Assembly: GCA_031258195.1 (NCBI GenBank) | Contig: JAIRNF010000020.1 | Location: 82,610-146,609, forward strand | DNA from: Prevotellaceae bacterium | Lineage (GTDB): Bacteria > Bacteroidota > Bacteroidia > Bacteroidales > UBA932 | Length of the DNA: 64,000 nucleotides | Direction of reading: 5' to 3' | Shown here: in pieces, positions 1-9,515 of the stretch | Layout: each line of letters starts with the position of its first letter | Numbering within the stretch: the stretch's first letter is position 1 | Notes under the pieces: generated by a model | The model's input: the letters and a program-made list of their open reading frames with translations, nothing else | What the model was told of the DNA's origin: nothing | The model's database searches: none | Program-made: the position numbers and the translations under genes

Positions 1-1444
1 TTTCGTTAGTTACACTTCCCGGATGCCAGATGTAAACCTTGTAGCTACCTGCTGTAACATTACTTGTTCTATAGATAATTTTGCTGCCTGCTTTTTGTGG
101 AGCAACACAATCTTCTCCGTGAAACACAACATCGGTAGAGCGAACAGTATTCCATCCGCCACCCAGTTTAGCATCGGTATTATCTATAATAATTCGGTTA
201 GTCGATGAAATTCCAAAGTAATCGGCAACAGCCCTAAGCGTTGTTACCCCAAAATCACGGAGATTTTCGTTTGTTACCCAAGGCTTATCGGGGCGGTTAC
301 TATAGTAGGTATAAGGTGTTTCGAATGTTATGGCTAAGGTAGTATCATTACTGGTATCCCATATCCAGCCTTCGGGATAACGAGGAGCAACGTTAGAAAA
401 ATCAAGGTCTTCTTTTATTAGGTAATTGGGGCTGGTTGCACAGGTTAGGTAGGCAAGAAGCATTTCGCGTTGGAAAAATCTTTCGTTAGTCGATTCGGCT
501 TTGTGTATCCAGTAAGTTCCGCGGTTAGCAACCTGCGAGTGCATACCTAAATACATATCAAACGCACCGTCCTTATTAATCAGTTCTGTCATTTTTGCTT
601 TAAGCACCTTTATCTCTTGCTCGGTTTGCTCTTCGGGTCTTCCCCAGTTTATCTCAAGGTTAACCCCGTTGGCGTTAGAGCGCGATAGCCCGTGATAAAC
701 TCCGTCGGGGTTTACATACGGATTTATGTAAAATATGATTGATTTACGAATGGCTTCTGCTTCGGGCGTATCGGCTAAAATCCCGCCGATAAACCCGTCT
801 AAATGCCACGAAGCGGGAGACTCGCTAGTGTGGATACGTCCTTGGATCCAAACACGTTTTTTGCCGCTATTATCGGTATTCGGATCGGTAATGGTAAGCA
901 GTTGCATGAGTCTGTTTTGAGTACTTTGTCCTATGGTTTCCAGCTTGGCTGCTTGCGGATTTTTCGTTACCCAGTCGTTTAACCGTTTTTGTAAGTAAGT
1001 ATAGGTATAAGGCGTGTAGTAGGCTAGGTAAACCGTATCTCTACCAAACGTTGCTTCAACCTTTCGTCTGGTAGGCGCGTCGCATATCGGCAGTCGTTCA
1101 AACGTTTCGTTATCGTAAGAGTACATGCAGCGTAGTGGATCGGTGTTGTGGAAAGTAAGAAACAGCTGCTTATCTTTTACACCTGTCATTTGGAAGTAGA
1201 GCCAGCGTCCGCTTGGGGGTAGCGTTGTGTCTATCGGATTGTCGGGATCGAGGCGAGAGTAAATATTATACGATAGCATTAGCGTTGAATCTTCGGCTGT
1301 ACGCTTAAACCAAACGGAATCTATCAGTTCGTGGCCGCCAAGGGATCCCGCTTCAAAATCGGCATTAAATTGTACAGGCTGTGCCTGTACGCTGCATACG
1401 CCAAGCGTAAGCAAGAAAAATAAGGTAAAGGTTTTTAAGCTCAT
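1..1444 (-). CDS. M14 family zinc carboxypeptidase, 3' end outside window
   Basis: The frame stays open from an ATG at 1444 to the left edge, giving 481 residues of an incomplete protein. It starts with a signal peptide ending near VQAQ, so it is probably secreted or periplasmic. An N-terminal beta-rich region of about 150 residues resembles the cytosolic-carboxypeptidase-type N domain and precedes the peptidase domain. The expected zinc ligands are visible as H205-x-x-E208 (GRIHTSESP) and H302 (GMHSQV), the substrate-binding segment reads NPYVNPDGV, and E375 in ITFETPY fits the catalytic glutamate, 73 residues after the last zinc histidine as in M14 enzymes. It should remove C-terminal residues from peptides. 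The C-terminus is unseen, so an extra domain cannot be excluded. A TATATTTG box lies upstream at 1495-1502 (reverse strand). Confidence 0.88.
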   Translation of the reverse strand, partial: MSLKTFTLFFLLTLGVCSVQAQPVQFNADFEAGSLGGHELIDSVWFKRTAEDSTLMLSYNIYSRLDPDNPIDTTLPPSGRWLYFQMTGVKDKQLFLTFHNTDPLRCMYSYDNETFERLPICDAPTRRKVEATFGRDTVYLAYYTPYTYTYLQKRLNDWVTKNPQAAKLETIGQSTQNRLMQLLTITDPNTDNSGKKRVWIQGRIHTSESPASWHLDGFIGGILADTPEAEAIRKSIIFYINPYVNPDGVYHGLSRSNANGVNLEINWGRPEEQTEQEIKVLKAKMTELINKDGAFDMYLGMHSQVANRGTYWIHKAESTNERFFQREMLLAYLTCATSPNYLIKEDLDFSNVAPRYPEGWIWDTSNDTTLAITFETPYTYYSNRPDKPWVTNENLRDFGVTTLRAVADYFGISSTNRIIIDNTDAKLGGGWNTVRSTDVVFHGEDCVAPQKAGSKIIYRTSNVTAGSYKVYIWHPGSVTNE

Positions 1445-1505
1445 GGTCTTTTAGGTTTAATGGTTTTGTTTGTAGCCCATTAGGATGAATATGACAAATA
1501 TACGA

Positions 1506-1545
1506 ATAAAAAGCACGGGGTTACCCAATATCTGAGTAACCCCGT
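1506..1545 (-). terminator. Rho-independent terminator of the NlpE-like gene
   Basis: A 10-bp perfect stem (ACGGGGTTAC at 1515-1524 with GTAACCCCGT at 1536-1545) lies just after the stop of the lipoprotein gene. Read on the minus strand it is followed by a run of T (AAAAA at 1508-1512 on plus). Confidence 0.75.
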
Positions 1546-1567
1546 AATAAACATACTGTTAAGATTC

Positions 1568-2041
1568 TTACTTTGTTAGGAAGTAGTTATGCGAAGACGT
1601 AATTTCTTTTCCTTCTTTGTCTAGCATTTGTAGCGTATTATTATCTACTATTTTGTACTTGGTAAGGTCTTGCGGTTTATCGAAGTCTAAAGTAACAACA
1701 TCAAGGCTTTCGTTAATTTTCCATTTCCCTGTGCGTTTAAACACGTTACCATCGCCCTTTCCTTGATAAGTTGCGGTCATGCTATAGGTATAGTCACTAT
1801 TAAGCGTTAGCTTGGTATCAATACCGGAACAATCGGCACATGGAACAACACCTTCGTAAGTACCCATATAGTTTTCCAGTAAATCGTTTATGTTAGAAGG
1901 TAGCGCTCCGTTTGCGCGAACAGCGTGTGTAGTAGTTTGGTTTTCTGTAAAATCTTGTGTTTTGTTTTTGTTTCCGCTTCCGCAAGAGGCAATGGCAAAA
2001 GATAGCGATGCTGCAAGCAGCACAATAAAGTATTTCTTCAT
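1568..2041 (-). CDS. NlpE-like copper-homeostasis-type lipoprotein
   Basis: A 157-residue lipoprotein. The signal peptide ends in a lipobox (AIASCG), so Cys20 should be lipidated and the protein anchored to a membrane. The folded part begins with YMGTYEGVVPCADCSGI, which carries the CxxC pair and surrounding pattern of the NlpE N-terminal domain, followed by beta strands (TLNSDYTYSM, GKWKINE) typical of this small lipocalin-like fold. NlpE proteins in other bacteria sense envelope or copper stress; the CxxC is seen here, the function is inferred from the family. The gene stands alone between the carboxypeptidase gene and the flippase gene and has its own terminator. Confidence 0.85.
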   Translation of the reverse strand: MKKYFIVLLAASLSFAIASCGSGNKNKTQDFTENQTTTHAVRANGALPSNINDLLENYMGTYEGVVPCADCSGIDTKLTLNSDYTYSMTATYQGKGDGNVFKRTGKWKINESLDVVTLDFDKPQDLTKYKIVDNNTLQMLDKEGKEITSSHNYFLTK

Positions 2042-2117
2042 GGTTCGAGAATTTTTTTAGTTAATCAATATCGTTTTGGTAAATAACAGTCAACTAACGA
2101 AAAAGTTTACCAAATAA

Positions 2118-3581
2118 TCACCGGAGTTTAATTTTTTCGTTTTTCAGGAAGAATAGACAGAATAGTATAATAATAGCAATAGATATGGCTAGCTTAAGAA
2201 TATACCTGTTTAGATGGCTGTCTAACAGCCTGTAACCGAAGAATAGCGCAATACCCGTAATAAAATAGATAGCTATATTTTTCCAGTCGTACGGAATGGA
2301 GTAAACTTTTCGTCCAAGCCACCAGCTAAGCACAACCATACCCAGATAGCTAAGCAGGTGTCCCCATGCAGCGGCGTAGTATCCGTATAGTGGCATAAAA
2401 ATGAGGTTTACTACCAGCGTTATCAGCAACCCGAATAGCGTAATATAAATGGTGTACTGCGTTTTACCCGATAGCTTAAAGCACATCGACAGGTTAAACG
2501 ATATACCCAACAATACGTGAGCCATTAGCATAATAGGAACAATGTCTATCCCCGAACGAAAGTCGCGACCAAGTATAAGGCTCAACAAATCAATGTTAGT
2601 TGTTAGCCCTAAGAACACTACTATACAAAATACCGAAAAGTATTTCATTACATCGGCGTAGGTTTTACGAATGTTCTTTTCTTGGGCGTTGGCAAAGAAA
2701 AACGGTTCGGCAGCATAGCGAAACATTTGTACAAACAGGCTCATAATAACAGCCAGCTTTACGTTTGCGGAAAACATGCCCAGCTGCTCTTCCCACCCAG
2801 GTGGTTGCGGTGCAAGGTAGCGGAATAAGATACGGTCTATGGCATCGTTGGCTGCTCCGGGCAATCCCGCTATCATAACGGGTATGGAATACAGCATCAT
2901 TTGCTTCCATAGCGACACCGAGAAGCGGAATTTTATTTTGAAGAACGACGGTAGAAATAGTAGCATTGCTACCAAGCTGCTTAAAAATATAGCAAATATG
3001 ATATATTGATATCCCGGTGTGGCAGGTAAGAAGTTAAGCAGGAATGAATCGGGGTTTGCTGCGAAGTATGCAGGCAAGCATAAGAAGAAAAGCAGGTTAA
3101 ACCCTAACTCCGAAAATATTTTGATGGTTTTGAATGTGGCGAACTTTACAGCCTTATGCTCAAACCTTTGCTTGGAAAACATTATAGCCGTGATGCTATC
3201 AAAGCAGAGCGTGGCACCGATAAATATAATGCAGATACTGTCTTCCGGTCTCCCGAAGAGCGATGCAATTTGGTTAGCTCCAAAGAAGGTAAAAAGGAAA
3301 AACAGAACGGATAAAAACGAAATCCAGGTTAAGGTTGTAGATAGTACGAACTTCGGGTCTTTTTCCTTGTTTGCGTGGCGAAAAAAGCCCGTTTCCATGC
3401 CGAAGGTAAGGAATACCTGCAAGATTGCGATATAAGCAAAATACTCGCTAAAAATGCCGTAGTTGCTTGTCGAAATTTCGCGCGTGTATAACGGAACGAA
3501 CAAGAAGTTTACCATTCTTGCAAGAATGGTGCTGGCTCCGTATATAGCCGTTTCGCCTGCTAGCTTTTTAATTGATGCCAC
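2118..3581 (-). CDS. Oligosaccharide flippase (Wzx/MVF-type) family protein
   Basis: A 487-residue integral membrane protein with about 12-14 hydrophobic segments spread over its length. The start (MASIKKLAGETAIYGASTILARMVNFLFVPLYT) is the characteristic N-terminal helix of polysaccharide-export flippases. It probably moves lipid-linked glycans across the inner membrane. The gene lies 9 bases after the patatin-barrel gene stop on the same strand, so the two are probably co-transcribed. A second, unrelated copy of the family is at 28256-29749. The substrate cannot be told from the sequence. Confidence 0.88.
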   Translation of the reverse strand: MASIKKLAGETAIYGASTILARMVNFLFVPLYTREISTSNYGIFSEYFAYIAILQVFLTFGMETGFFRHANKEKDPKFVLSTTLTWISFLSVLFFLFTFFGANQIASLFGRPEDSICIIFIGATLCFDSITAIMFSKQRFEHKAVKFATFKTIKIFSELGFNLLFFLCLPAYFAANPDSFLLNFLPATPGYQYIIFAIFLSSLVAMLLFLPSFFKIKFRFSVSLWKQMMLYSIPVMIAGLPGAANDAIDRILFRYLAPQPPGWEEQLGMFSANVKLAVIMSLFVQMFRYAAEPFFFANAQEKNIRKTYADVMKYFSVFCIVVFLGLTTNIDLLSLILGRDFRSGIDIVPIMLMAHVLLGISFNLSMCFKLSGKTQYTIYITLFGLLITLVVNLIFMPLYGYYAAAWGHLLSYLGMVVLSWWLGRKVYSIPYDWKNIAIYFITGIALFFGYRLLDSHLNRYILKLAISIAIIILFCLFFLKNEKIKLR

Positions 3582-3590
3582 TATGCTTTA

Positions 3591-5900
3591 TTAGTATTCA
3601 ATACCGTTACGGTTAAACAATAGAAATCCGAAGTTAAACAGAAAGTAGAACCGATGGTCTTTTTTATCATAGTAATTTACCGAGAAGCTTAGCGGTCCGA
3701 AGGGGGTATCCCATACTAATGACGCATGACCCGACCATACAAACGTATTTATCGGATCGCCGAAAGAGGCGGTGTGATCCGGATTACGAACAATATCTTT
3801 ATATGGAATAAATGAATAGACACCGGTGTTTAGATAAACCCTATCTGTAAATAGCAGGGTGGGCATTATACCTCCTGCCAGATATGCGTTAGAGCGATAT
3901 TCGGGTACAAATATGGTTTTACTATGCACGGTTGGCTGAAAAGCCGATGACATTAAAACCGTAGAAAGATAGTTAGCAAATATTATCTTGGTAGAATATA
4001 CGGCATCTACCATATATCCTAACGAGAAACGGTTGCCTATACGAAAATATCTTTCGTCGTAAAATCTTGCAGCCCATATAGTGTTGAATTTATCGTAAAT
4101 GCGGGGTAGCCTCGAGGTCGTTCCGGGCTTATAGTTTTCTTTGCTATGAATGTATCTTCCTGCAATAAGTATATGATGACCCGCCGTTGGAAACTGCGAG
4201 TGATTGAGCGTATTCCTCTCTAAAGTAAACGATGTAGTATGGTAGCGAATTTTCGACTTGTCGGAAACATCCGTAGAGGAGAAATCGGTTTCTTGGTAGT
4301 ACTGGCTTTCCAGTTCTCCTGTTGTATATGTAAACTTAACAGGTGTGTTGTTAGATGCGGCAAAACCCAAGGCTGCGCGGAAGTGATAGTCGTTTGTTTT
4401 AATGTAGCTGGGTTTATCGCCAACTACAAATATTTCGGGGCTGCCCGAGTAGTAATCGTATCGGTTGTATATACCGAACAGCTCATAAAATATTGTATGC
4501 TTAATGGGTATATCTTGCCGCAAGCCTACGAGCCCCGACCCATAAAGCTTTCCATAGTAAAGGTTTCCTTTTATAACCGTTTGCAATCGTCTCCAAGTGC
4601 GGTATTCTAAACCTAAGTATCCTTCCTGTGCGTTGGAAGAAGATATGTTTCCCCCTATCGAAACCCTAAAGCGAGGAGCAGGATTTACCTTTAGGTTAAG
4701 ATCGAAGTATGAAGAGGCGGAATCTTTAGATGCTGTGGGGAATATGGTTGAAACCGTTTCGCTACCTATTATTTTGAAGTAGTTACTTTTCAACCTGTCA
4801 AAATTGAACGGTTTACGTTTTGTTCCGCGAAAGATTTGCTTGAGGTAGTCAACCTGCCTGTCGTTAACCTTTCCGTTTACGTTTACCCAGTTAAACGTTA
4901 GCTTGGGTTCTTTATCTCTAAAAGCTTGCCTGTCTTTACACAGCTCTTCGTAGCTTCGCCTTGCCGAAATCCTTTCTTTTATGGAGTCTATCTTTTGAAG
5001 GGTGTTTTCGTAGCCAAATTTTACAAACTCCTGCACACGGTCGAATGCCAGCAGGCTAACACCTGTAAACTTCGATTCGATTAAAATGCCGTGTTGTGGG
5101 TCTATGCTGTAATCGGTGCTTCGCATTACCATATTTTCTATTTGCAGAACGAGGTCTTCTTCGTCTGCCTTAAGCGAGTTATTGGCACACTTACTTCCGA
5201 TAACAAAATCAGGTTTAAACTCTTGTATCATTATATCTTGGGGGAAGTTGTTGTAGATACCGCCATCAAATAGGAGCATAGAATCCACCATAACCGGTTT
5301 AAAAGCTAACGGAAATGACAGAGAAGCCCTAATGGCTGTTCCCAGATCTCCGCTTTTAGGCACATACGGTTGCTTATGGTTTATATCGGACGATACGGAT
5401 CTAAACGGAACAAACAGGCTGTCGAAGTTCTCTTTTGCTACGGCATTTGGTCCGGCAAACAGCTCTAAAAATGCGATGTCCATTTGGTAGGTAGGAACAA
5501 TGTTTGTAGGCATCTGCATTTTAGGTTTACCATCTTTAAAGTCGAAGTTAATGGTAATCATCTCCGCTTCGGGATCCATTTTTTGCGAGTAGTTGGTAAA
5601 AGCTTCTTCTTTCGATCCGGTGTACCAGGTCTTAAACTCTTTAGATGAGAATAGCTTTATCATATCATCGGGCGAGTAACCAATAGCATATAGTCCGCCA
5701 ACAATAGCACCCATTGAAGTTCCGGTAATATAGTCGATAGGGATATCGTTTTCTTCCAGCGCCTTAATAACGCCGACATGGGCAAGCCCTTTCGCCCCGC
5801 CCCCGCTAAGTACAAGACCAACCCTCTCCTGTTCTTGGGCGTTTAGTGTTCCGGCAAAAATGCTAGCGGCAAATAGTATGTAAAGCTTTAATCTCTTCAT
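3591..5900 (-). CDS. Patatin-like phospholipase with C-terminal outer-membrane barrel
   Basis: A 769-residue protein with a signal peptide (cleavage near LNAQ). The N-terminal 300 residues are a patatin domain: oxyanion loop GGGAKG at 33-38, nucleophile elbow GTSMG with S62, and the DGG motif with D212, so the Ser-Asp dyad is complete. Around 340-400 there is a POTRA-like segment (WVNVNGKVNDRQVDYLKQIF), and the rest is rich in aromatic beta strands typical of a BamA/Omp85-type barrel. This order is the type Vd (PlpD-like) arrangement: a lipase exported through its own barrel. It sits just upstream of the flippase. Whether it is released or stays surface bound cannot be seen. Confidence 0.9.
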   Translation of the reverse strand: MKRLKLYILFAASIFAGTLNAQEQERVGLVLSGGGAKGLAHVGVIKALEENDIPIDYITGTSMGAIVGGLYAIGYSPDDMIKLFSSKEFKTWYTGSKEEAFTNYSQKMDPEAEMITINFDFKDGKPKMQMPTNIVPTYQMDIAFLELFAGPNAVAKENFDSLFVPFRSVSSDINHKQPYVPKSGDLGTAIRASLSFPLAFKPVMVDSMLLFDGGIYNNFPQDIMIQEFKPDFVIGSKCANNSLKADEEDLVLQIENMVMRSTDYSIDPQHGILIESKFTGVSLLAFDRVQEFVKFGYENTLQKIDSIKERISARRSYEELCKDRQAFRDKEPKLTFNWVNVNGKVNDRQVDYLKQIFRGTKRKPFNFDRLKSNYFKIIGSETVSTIFPTASKDSASSYFDLNLKVNPAPRFRVSIGGNISSSNAQEGYLGLEYRTWRRLQTVIKGNLYYGKLYGSGLVGLRQDIPIKHTIFYELFGIYNRYDYYSGSPEIFVVGDKPSYIKTNDYHFRAALGFAASNNTPVKFTYTTGELESQYYQETDFSSTDVSDKSKIRYHTTSFTLERNTLNHSQFPTAGHHILIAGRYIHSKENYKPGTTSRLPRIYDKFNTIWAARFYDERYFRIGNRFSLGYMVDAVYSTKIIFANYLSTVLMSSAFQPTVHSKTIFVPEYRSNAYLAGGIMPTLLFTDRVYLNTGVYSFIPYKDIVRNPDHTASFGDPINTFVWSGHASLVWDTPFGPLSFSVNYYDKKDHRFYFLFNFGFLLFNRNGIEY

Positions 5901-6051
5901 TTAATTAAACCTGTGCTTAAAAAAATAAACTCGTTGAGAAGCAGAAGTTTTCCTAACTTAAACCTATCTTGTAATAACAAACCTATTTATTATGTACATT
6001 TGCATACTACGAATAAATTACAAAACTAGTAATATTTCAACCGTTAGAATC

Positions 6052-6807
6052 ATGAAAACCAAACTTATTTTACTGGCGCTAAGCGCCGCCTGTCTTGTTG
6101 CCTCATGTGGAGGCAGCTCTTCTAAAAAGGCTACAGAAAATGCCGATGCGAATAAAAAGGAAGAACAAGTGGTAGAAAAAGCAGCTGTAAAGGAACGCAC
6201 CCCGATACCCGAAAACCTTTCGGAAGAGCCTATTATTGAGCTTCAAACATCGAAGGGGAATATCAAAATCAAGCTGTATAAAGATACTCCTTTACACCGT
6301 GACAACTTTATTAAGCTGGTTAGCGAAGGTTACTATAACGGTGTGCTTTTCCACCGTGTTATTAAGGAGTTTATGATTCAGACAGGTGATCCTGAGTCTA
6401 TTAATGCTGCTGCCGGACAACGTTTAGGAATGGGCGGTCCCGACTATAAAATTTCGGCAGAAATTTTGCCAAACCATTATCATAAAAAAGGCGCTTTAGC
6501 GGCGGCAAGAACAGAGAACCCTCTAAAAGAGTCGAGTGGTTCGCAGTTCTATATCGTGCAGGGAAGACCTTATTCCGATGAAGAGTTGAACGGTATTGAA
6601 GCACGTTCCGGCATTAAGTTTACGCAAGAGCAGCGTGCGGTTTACAAATCAACAGGAGGTGCTCCTCATCTCGATGGCGGCTATACCGTATTTGGAGAAG
6701 TTATTGAAGGTTTAGGTGTTGTTGATGCTGTTGCAGGTGTGGAGGTAGATGGAAACAACAGACCTTTAGCAGACATAAATGTTATTAAAGCAACAATTTT
6801 AGAATAA
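6052..6807 (+). CDS. Peptidyl-prolyl cis-trans isomerase, cyclophilin type, lipoprotein
   Basis: The start at 6052 is preferred over an upstream in-frame ATG at 5992 because it gives a clean lipoprotein signal peptide (lipobox LVASCG) of a 251-residue protein. After a Lys/Glu-rich linker the cyclophilin domain begins with the pattern IELQTSKGNIKIKLYKDT, followed by the FHRVIKEFMIQTGD active-site region with the catalytic arginine and later SSGSQFYIVQ. An insertion (residues about 160-210) before HLDGGYTVFGEV is common in Bacteroidales members. It should catalyse prolyl isomerisation during folding in the cell envelope. It is divergently transcribed from the patatin-barrel gene. Confidence 0.9.
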   Translation: MKTKLILLALSAACLVASCGGSSSKKATENADANKKEEQVVEKAAVKERTPIPENLSEEPIIELQTSKGNIKIKLYKDTPLHRDNFIKLVSEGYYNGVLFHRVIKEFMIQTGDPESINAAAGQRLGMGGPDYKISAEILPNHYHKKGALAAARTENPLKESSGSQFYIVQGRPYSDEELNGIEARSGIKFTQEQRAVYKSTGGAPHLDGGYTVFGEVIEGLGVVDAVAGVEVDGNNRPLADINVIKATILE

Positions 6808-6819
6808 AACGGTTTAAGT

Positions 6820-6854
6820 GTAAAGACTTGTACTAGCGGGGATTTTGTCTTTAC
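6820..6854 (+). terminator. Possible weak terminator or leader hairpin before pheS
   Basis: GTAAAGAC at 6820-6827 can pair with GTCTTTAC at 6847-6854 across a 19-base loop. It sits between the PPIase stop and the pheS start and has only a short T run after it, so a terminator role is uncertain. Confidence 0.3.
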
Positions 6855-6877
6855 GTCTTTTATCCATAAATATACGT

Positions 6878-7906
6878 ATGAATAGTAAGATAGAGCAGCT
6901 ACTTGCCGAAGTAGAACAGTTTACTGCCGATACAGAGCAGAAAATAGAAGAGTTTCGTATTAAAATGCTGGGTAAAAAAGGTGTTTTAACCCGACTTTTT
7001 GATGATTTTAAGACCGTTTCGGCAGAGCGGAAGAAAGAGTTGGGACAAAAGCTGAATGTGCTTAAGAATAAAGCACAAGATAAGATTAAGACATTAAAAG
7101 ACCAGCTGGGCAACGGTAGTTCAGACAGTAGCCTTAGCGTTGATAAAACAATGCCCGGCGTTAGAAGCGAGGTAGGTACACGTCATCCGCTTTCGGTGGT
7201 TAAGAATGAAATTGTTGAAATATTTAACCGCTTAGGTTACGTAACGGCGGAAGGACCGGAGATGGAAGACGATTGGCATGTTTTTTCGGCTTTAAACTTT
7301 GCTCCCGACCACCCCGCGCGCGATATGCAGGATACATTTTTTATCAATACCGATAGCGATAATCCTATTCTGCTTCGTACACATACCAGCTCCGTTCAGG
7401 TTAGAATAATGGAAAAGCAGCAGCCCCCTATTCGTGTTGTTTGTCCGGGACGCGTATTTCGCAACGAGGATATTTCGGCTCGCGCACACTGTATTTTCCA
7501 TCAAGTAGAAGGGCTTTACATCGATGAGAACGTTTCTTTTGCCGATATGAAGCAAACCCTGTTGTATTTTACCCGCGAGATGTTTGGCGAAAATGTGGAA
7601 ATACGTCTTCGCCCATCGTATTTCCCGTTTACAGAGCCTTCGGCAGAAATGGATGTTAGCTGTACCATATGCGGGGGTAAGGGTTGTAATATCTGTAAGT
7701 ACACCGGTTGGTTAGAAATTATGGGCTGTGGCATGGTTCATCCTAACGTTCTAGAAGCATGCAATATTGATAGCAAAAAATATAGCGGTTTTGCTTTCGG
7801 TATGGGCGTAGAGCGTATTGCGCAGCTTAAATGGCAGGTAAGCGATATCAGGCTTTATTTTGAAAATGATGTTCGATTCCTGAATATGTTTAGAACAGTA
7901 GTTTAG
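6878..7906 (+). CDS. pheS: Phenylalanine--tRNA ligase alpha subunit
   Basis: The start at 6878 (MNSKIEQLL) gives 342 residues, the normal length for bacterial PheS; the upstream ATG at 6845 adds an unlikely hydrophobic tail. The N-terminal coiled coil is followed by the class II synthetase core. Motif 2 is visible as GRVFRNEDISARAHCIFHQVEG, and motif 3 as GFAFGMGVERIAQLKW near the C-terminus. A cysteine cluster (CTICGGKGCNIC) is typical of this subfamily. It charges tRNA-Phe together with PheT, whose gene is not in this window. A terminator-like hairpin follows, so pheS ends its transcription unit. Confidence 0.97.
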   Translation: MNSKIEQLLAEVEQFTADTEQKIEEFRIKMLGKKGVLTRLFDDFKTVSAERKKELGQKLNVLKNKAQDKIKTLKDQLGNGSSDSSLSVDKTMPGVRSEVGTRHPLSVVKNEIVEIFNRLGYVTAEGPEMEDDWHVFSALNFAPDHPARDMQDTFFINTDSDNPILLRTHTSSVQVRIMEKQQPPIRVVCPGRVFRNEDISARAHCIFHQVEGLYIDENVSFADMKQTLLYFTREMFGENVEIRLRPSYFPFTEPSAEMDVSCTICGGKGCNICKYTGWLEIMGCGMVHPNVLEACNIDSKKYSGFAFGMGVERIAQLKWQVSDIRLYFENDVRFLNMFRTVV

Positions 7907-7936
7907 AAAACTTATTACTTACTGTTTTGTTTTACT

Positions 7937-7977
7937 GAGGGGGTAGCGGTTTATTTTAACCGACTTCTCCCTTTTTT
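7937..7977 (+). terminator. Terminator after pheS
   Basis: An imperfect stem (GAGGGGGTAGCGGTT at 7937-7951 with AACCGACTTCTCCC at 7958-7971) is followed directly by six T residues. Confidence 0.7.
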
Positions 7978-8074
7978 GTCAAAATATATTTGATATGTCA
8001 GTGGTAATCAGGTATTTCATTGCCAATATTGTTGTGAATTATTTCATAAATTTGCCTGCGCTTAAGTTCGCTTG

Positions 8075-9325
8075 ATGAGACAAAATACCATTTTTACAAA
8101 CCCGTTTAATGAGCCGTTCTACCTACAGATTAGACCTAACGGCAACGATTGCAATGCTTACTGCAAATACTGTTGTTATTATGAATCTACCGAAAAGATA
8201 TGGGGTGATAAACCGCATATGTCGAGAGGACTTTTAGAGAAAATTATACGAGAGTAAATTAATGCCCGGCCTTCTAAATCGGTTGTTTTTGTCTGGGAAG
8301 GAGGAGTGCCTATGCTAAGCGGGCTGGATTTTTATAAAGATGCTGTTCGTATGCAAAGAAAGCTGACCGAGGACAGGATTATTTTAAATGTTTTAGAAAC
8401 GAATGGTTTATTGATTGATGATGTATGGTGTAGGTTTTTTAAAGAAAACAACTTTTTTGTATATGTTTTTTTAGACGGACCCGAGCATTGTCATGACCGC
8501 TATCGCAGCGACAAAAAGAATGGTAAGACATTTTTGCGGGTTATTAACGCCGTTAATCTGCTAAAGAAGCATAGAGTAGATTTTGTAGTTCAAGTGTCGG
8601 TAACACACACAATATTCAGTTAACTATCCGCTCGAGATCTATCGCTTTTTTAAAGATCTGGGCGCACATTTTATTCATTTTCATCCGCTGGCACATTTGG
8701 TGACAAAAGGTGATAGAAAGTTTCAGCCTGTTTTTCCCGAAGATAAAGACAAGGGAGTGTTGGCAGATTGCTCTGTTCCCTCGTTGGCATATGGCAAATT
8801 TCTTACCGAAATTTTTGATGAATGGGTTCGTAACGATGTTGGCGAATGCTACATTAAGCTGTTTGATGCTACTCTAACGGCTCTTGTAGGGAAACGATCG
8901 TTAGAAATTTGCGAGTTTAGCCGCAGCTGTAGGAATAGGCTGTTGGTAGATTTCGACGGAAGTGTCTACCAGTGCAACCAGCTTGTTGCACCAAAATATA
9001 GGCTAGGTAATCTTAATGTAGAACCTTTACTAGCAATTGCTCACAGCCCAAGAAGAGCAGAGTTTGCCGATGCTAAGTTAAAGCGTACCTGCACTACCTG
9101 TCGAGATTGCGATATGCTGGCTACTTGTAACGGCTATTGCACACGTTCTCGCTTCGACAATATTGATGGATGCGAACATGACATGGTCATACCTACTATT
9201 GTGCCGGATTAAAGCACTATTTTAACCATGTAAAACCTTATATGGATTTTATGGCAAACGAACTGAAGAATAATCGTCCACCTGCCAACGTTATGGAGTT
9301 TGCTAAGAGGCTGGATAATAAATAA
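8075..9325 (+). pseudogene. Broken anaerobic sulfatase-maturating-enzyme-like radical SAM/SPASM gene
   Basis: Joined across lesions, the frames give a protein of about 415 residues that follows the anSME family end to end: a CxxxCxxC cluster (CNAYCKYC), the segment VFVWEGGVPML (normally with GGEP), VSIDGP-like VFLDGP, then a SPASM part with CNQLV, CTTCRDC, CNGYC, and the usual tail VKPYMDFMANELK. Lesions seen are an in-frame TAA at 8255-8257, where CAA would restore the family pattern; a frameshift near 8600-8612 in a run of AC repeats; and a second frameshift near 9195 just before the YYCAGLKHY segment. Such enzymes make formylglycine in sulfatases; none is encoded nearby. With three lesions the gene is almost certainly dead. 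The TTG at 8072 is an alternative start. Confidence 0.88.
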
Positions 9326-9327
9326 AT

Positions 9328-9394
9328 CGTCATTTCGACCGAAGGGAGAAATCTGTTGACTAGTAGCAGATTTCTCCCTTCGGTCGAAATGACG
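9328..9394. repeat. Intergenic palindromic repeat, copy A (CCGAAGGG type)
   Basis: Two 28-base arms (9328-9355 and 9367-9394) are perfect reverse complements around an 11-base loop. The arm starts CGTCATTTCGACCGAAGG. This is the tightest copy of a family seen about ten times in the window. Confidence 0.95.
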
Positions 9395-9440
9395 GGTAAA
9401 GATTATACTACCCAATCAATTGCAACTTTTCAACAATTAT

Positions 9441-9471
9441 TTTGCTAATCGCCGAATACCCATTAACTTTG
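9441..9471 (+). promoter_or_regulatory. Bacteroidota-type promoter for dut
   Basis: TTTG at 9441-9444 and TAACTTTG at 9464-9471 are exactly 19 bases apart, matching the -33/-7 consensus (TTTG ... TAnnTTTG). Transcription should start a few bases after 9471, about 38 bases before the dut start. Confidence 0.75.
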
Positions 9472-9515
9472 AAAGATTATTGCTTTACTAAACCGATAAA
9501 CTCTGTTCCTCACGA

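Noticed and set aside
8255..8257. Stop codon in the anSME-like gene as a recoding site
   Set aside because: It is TAA with no special context, and two further frameshifts follow. Decay is simpler.
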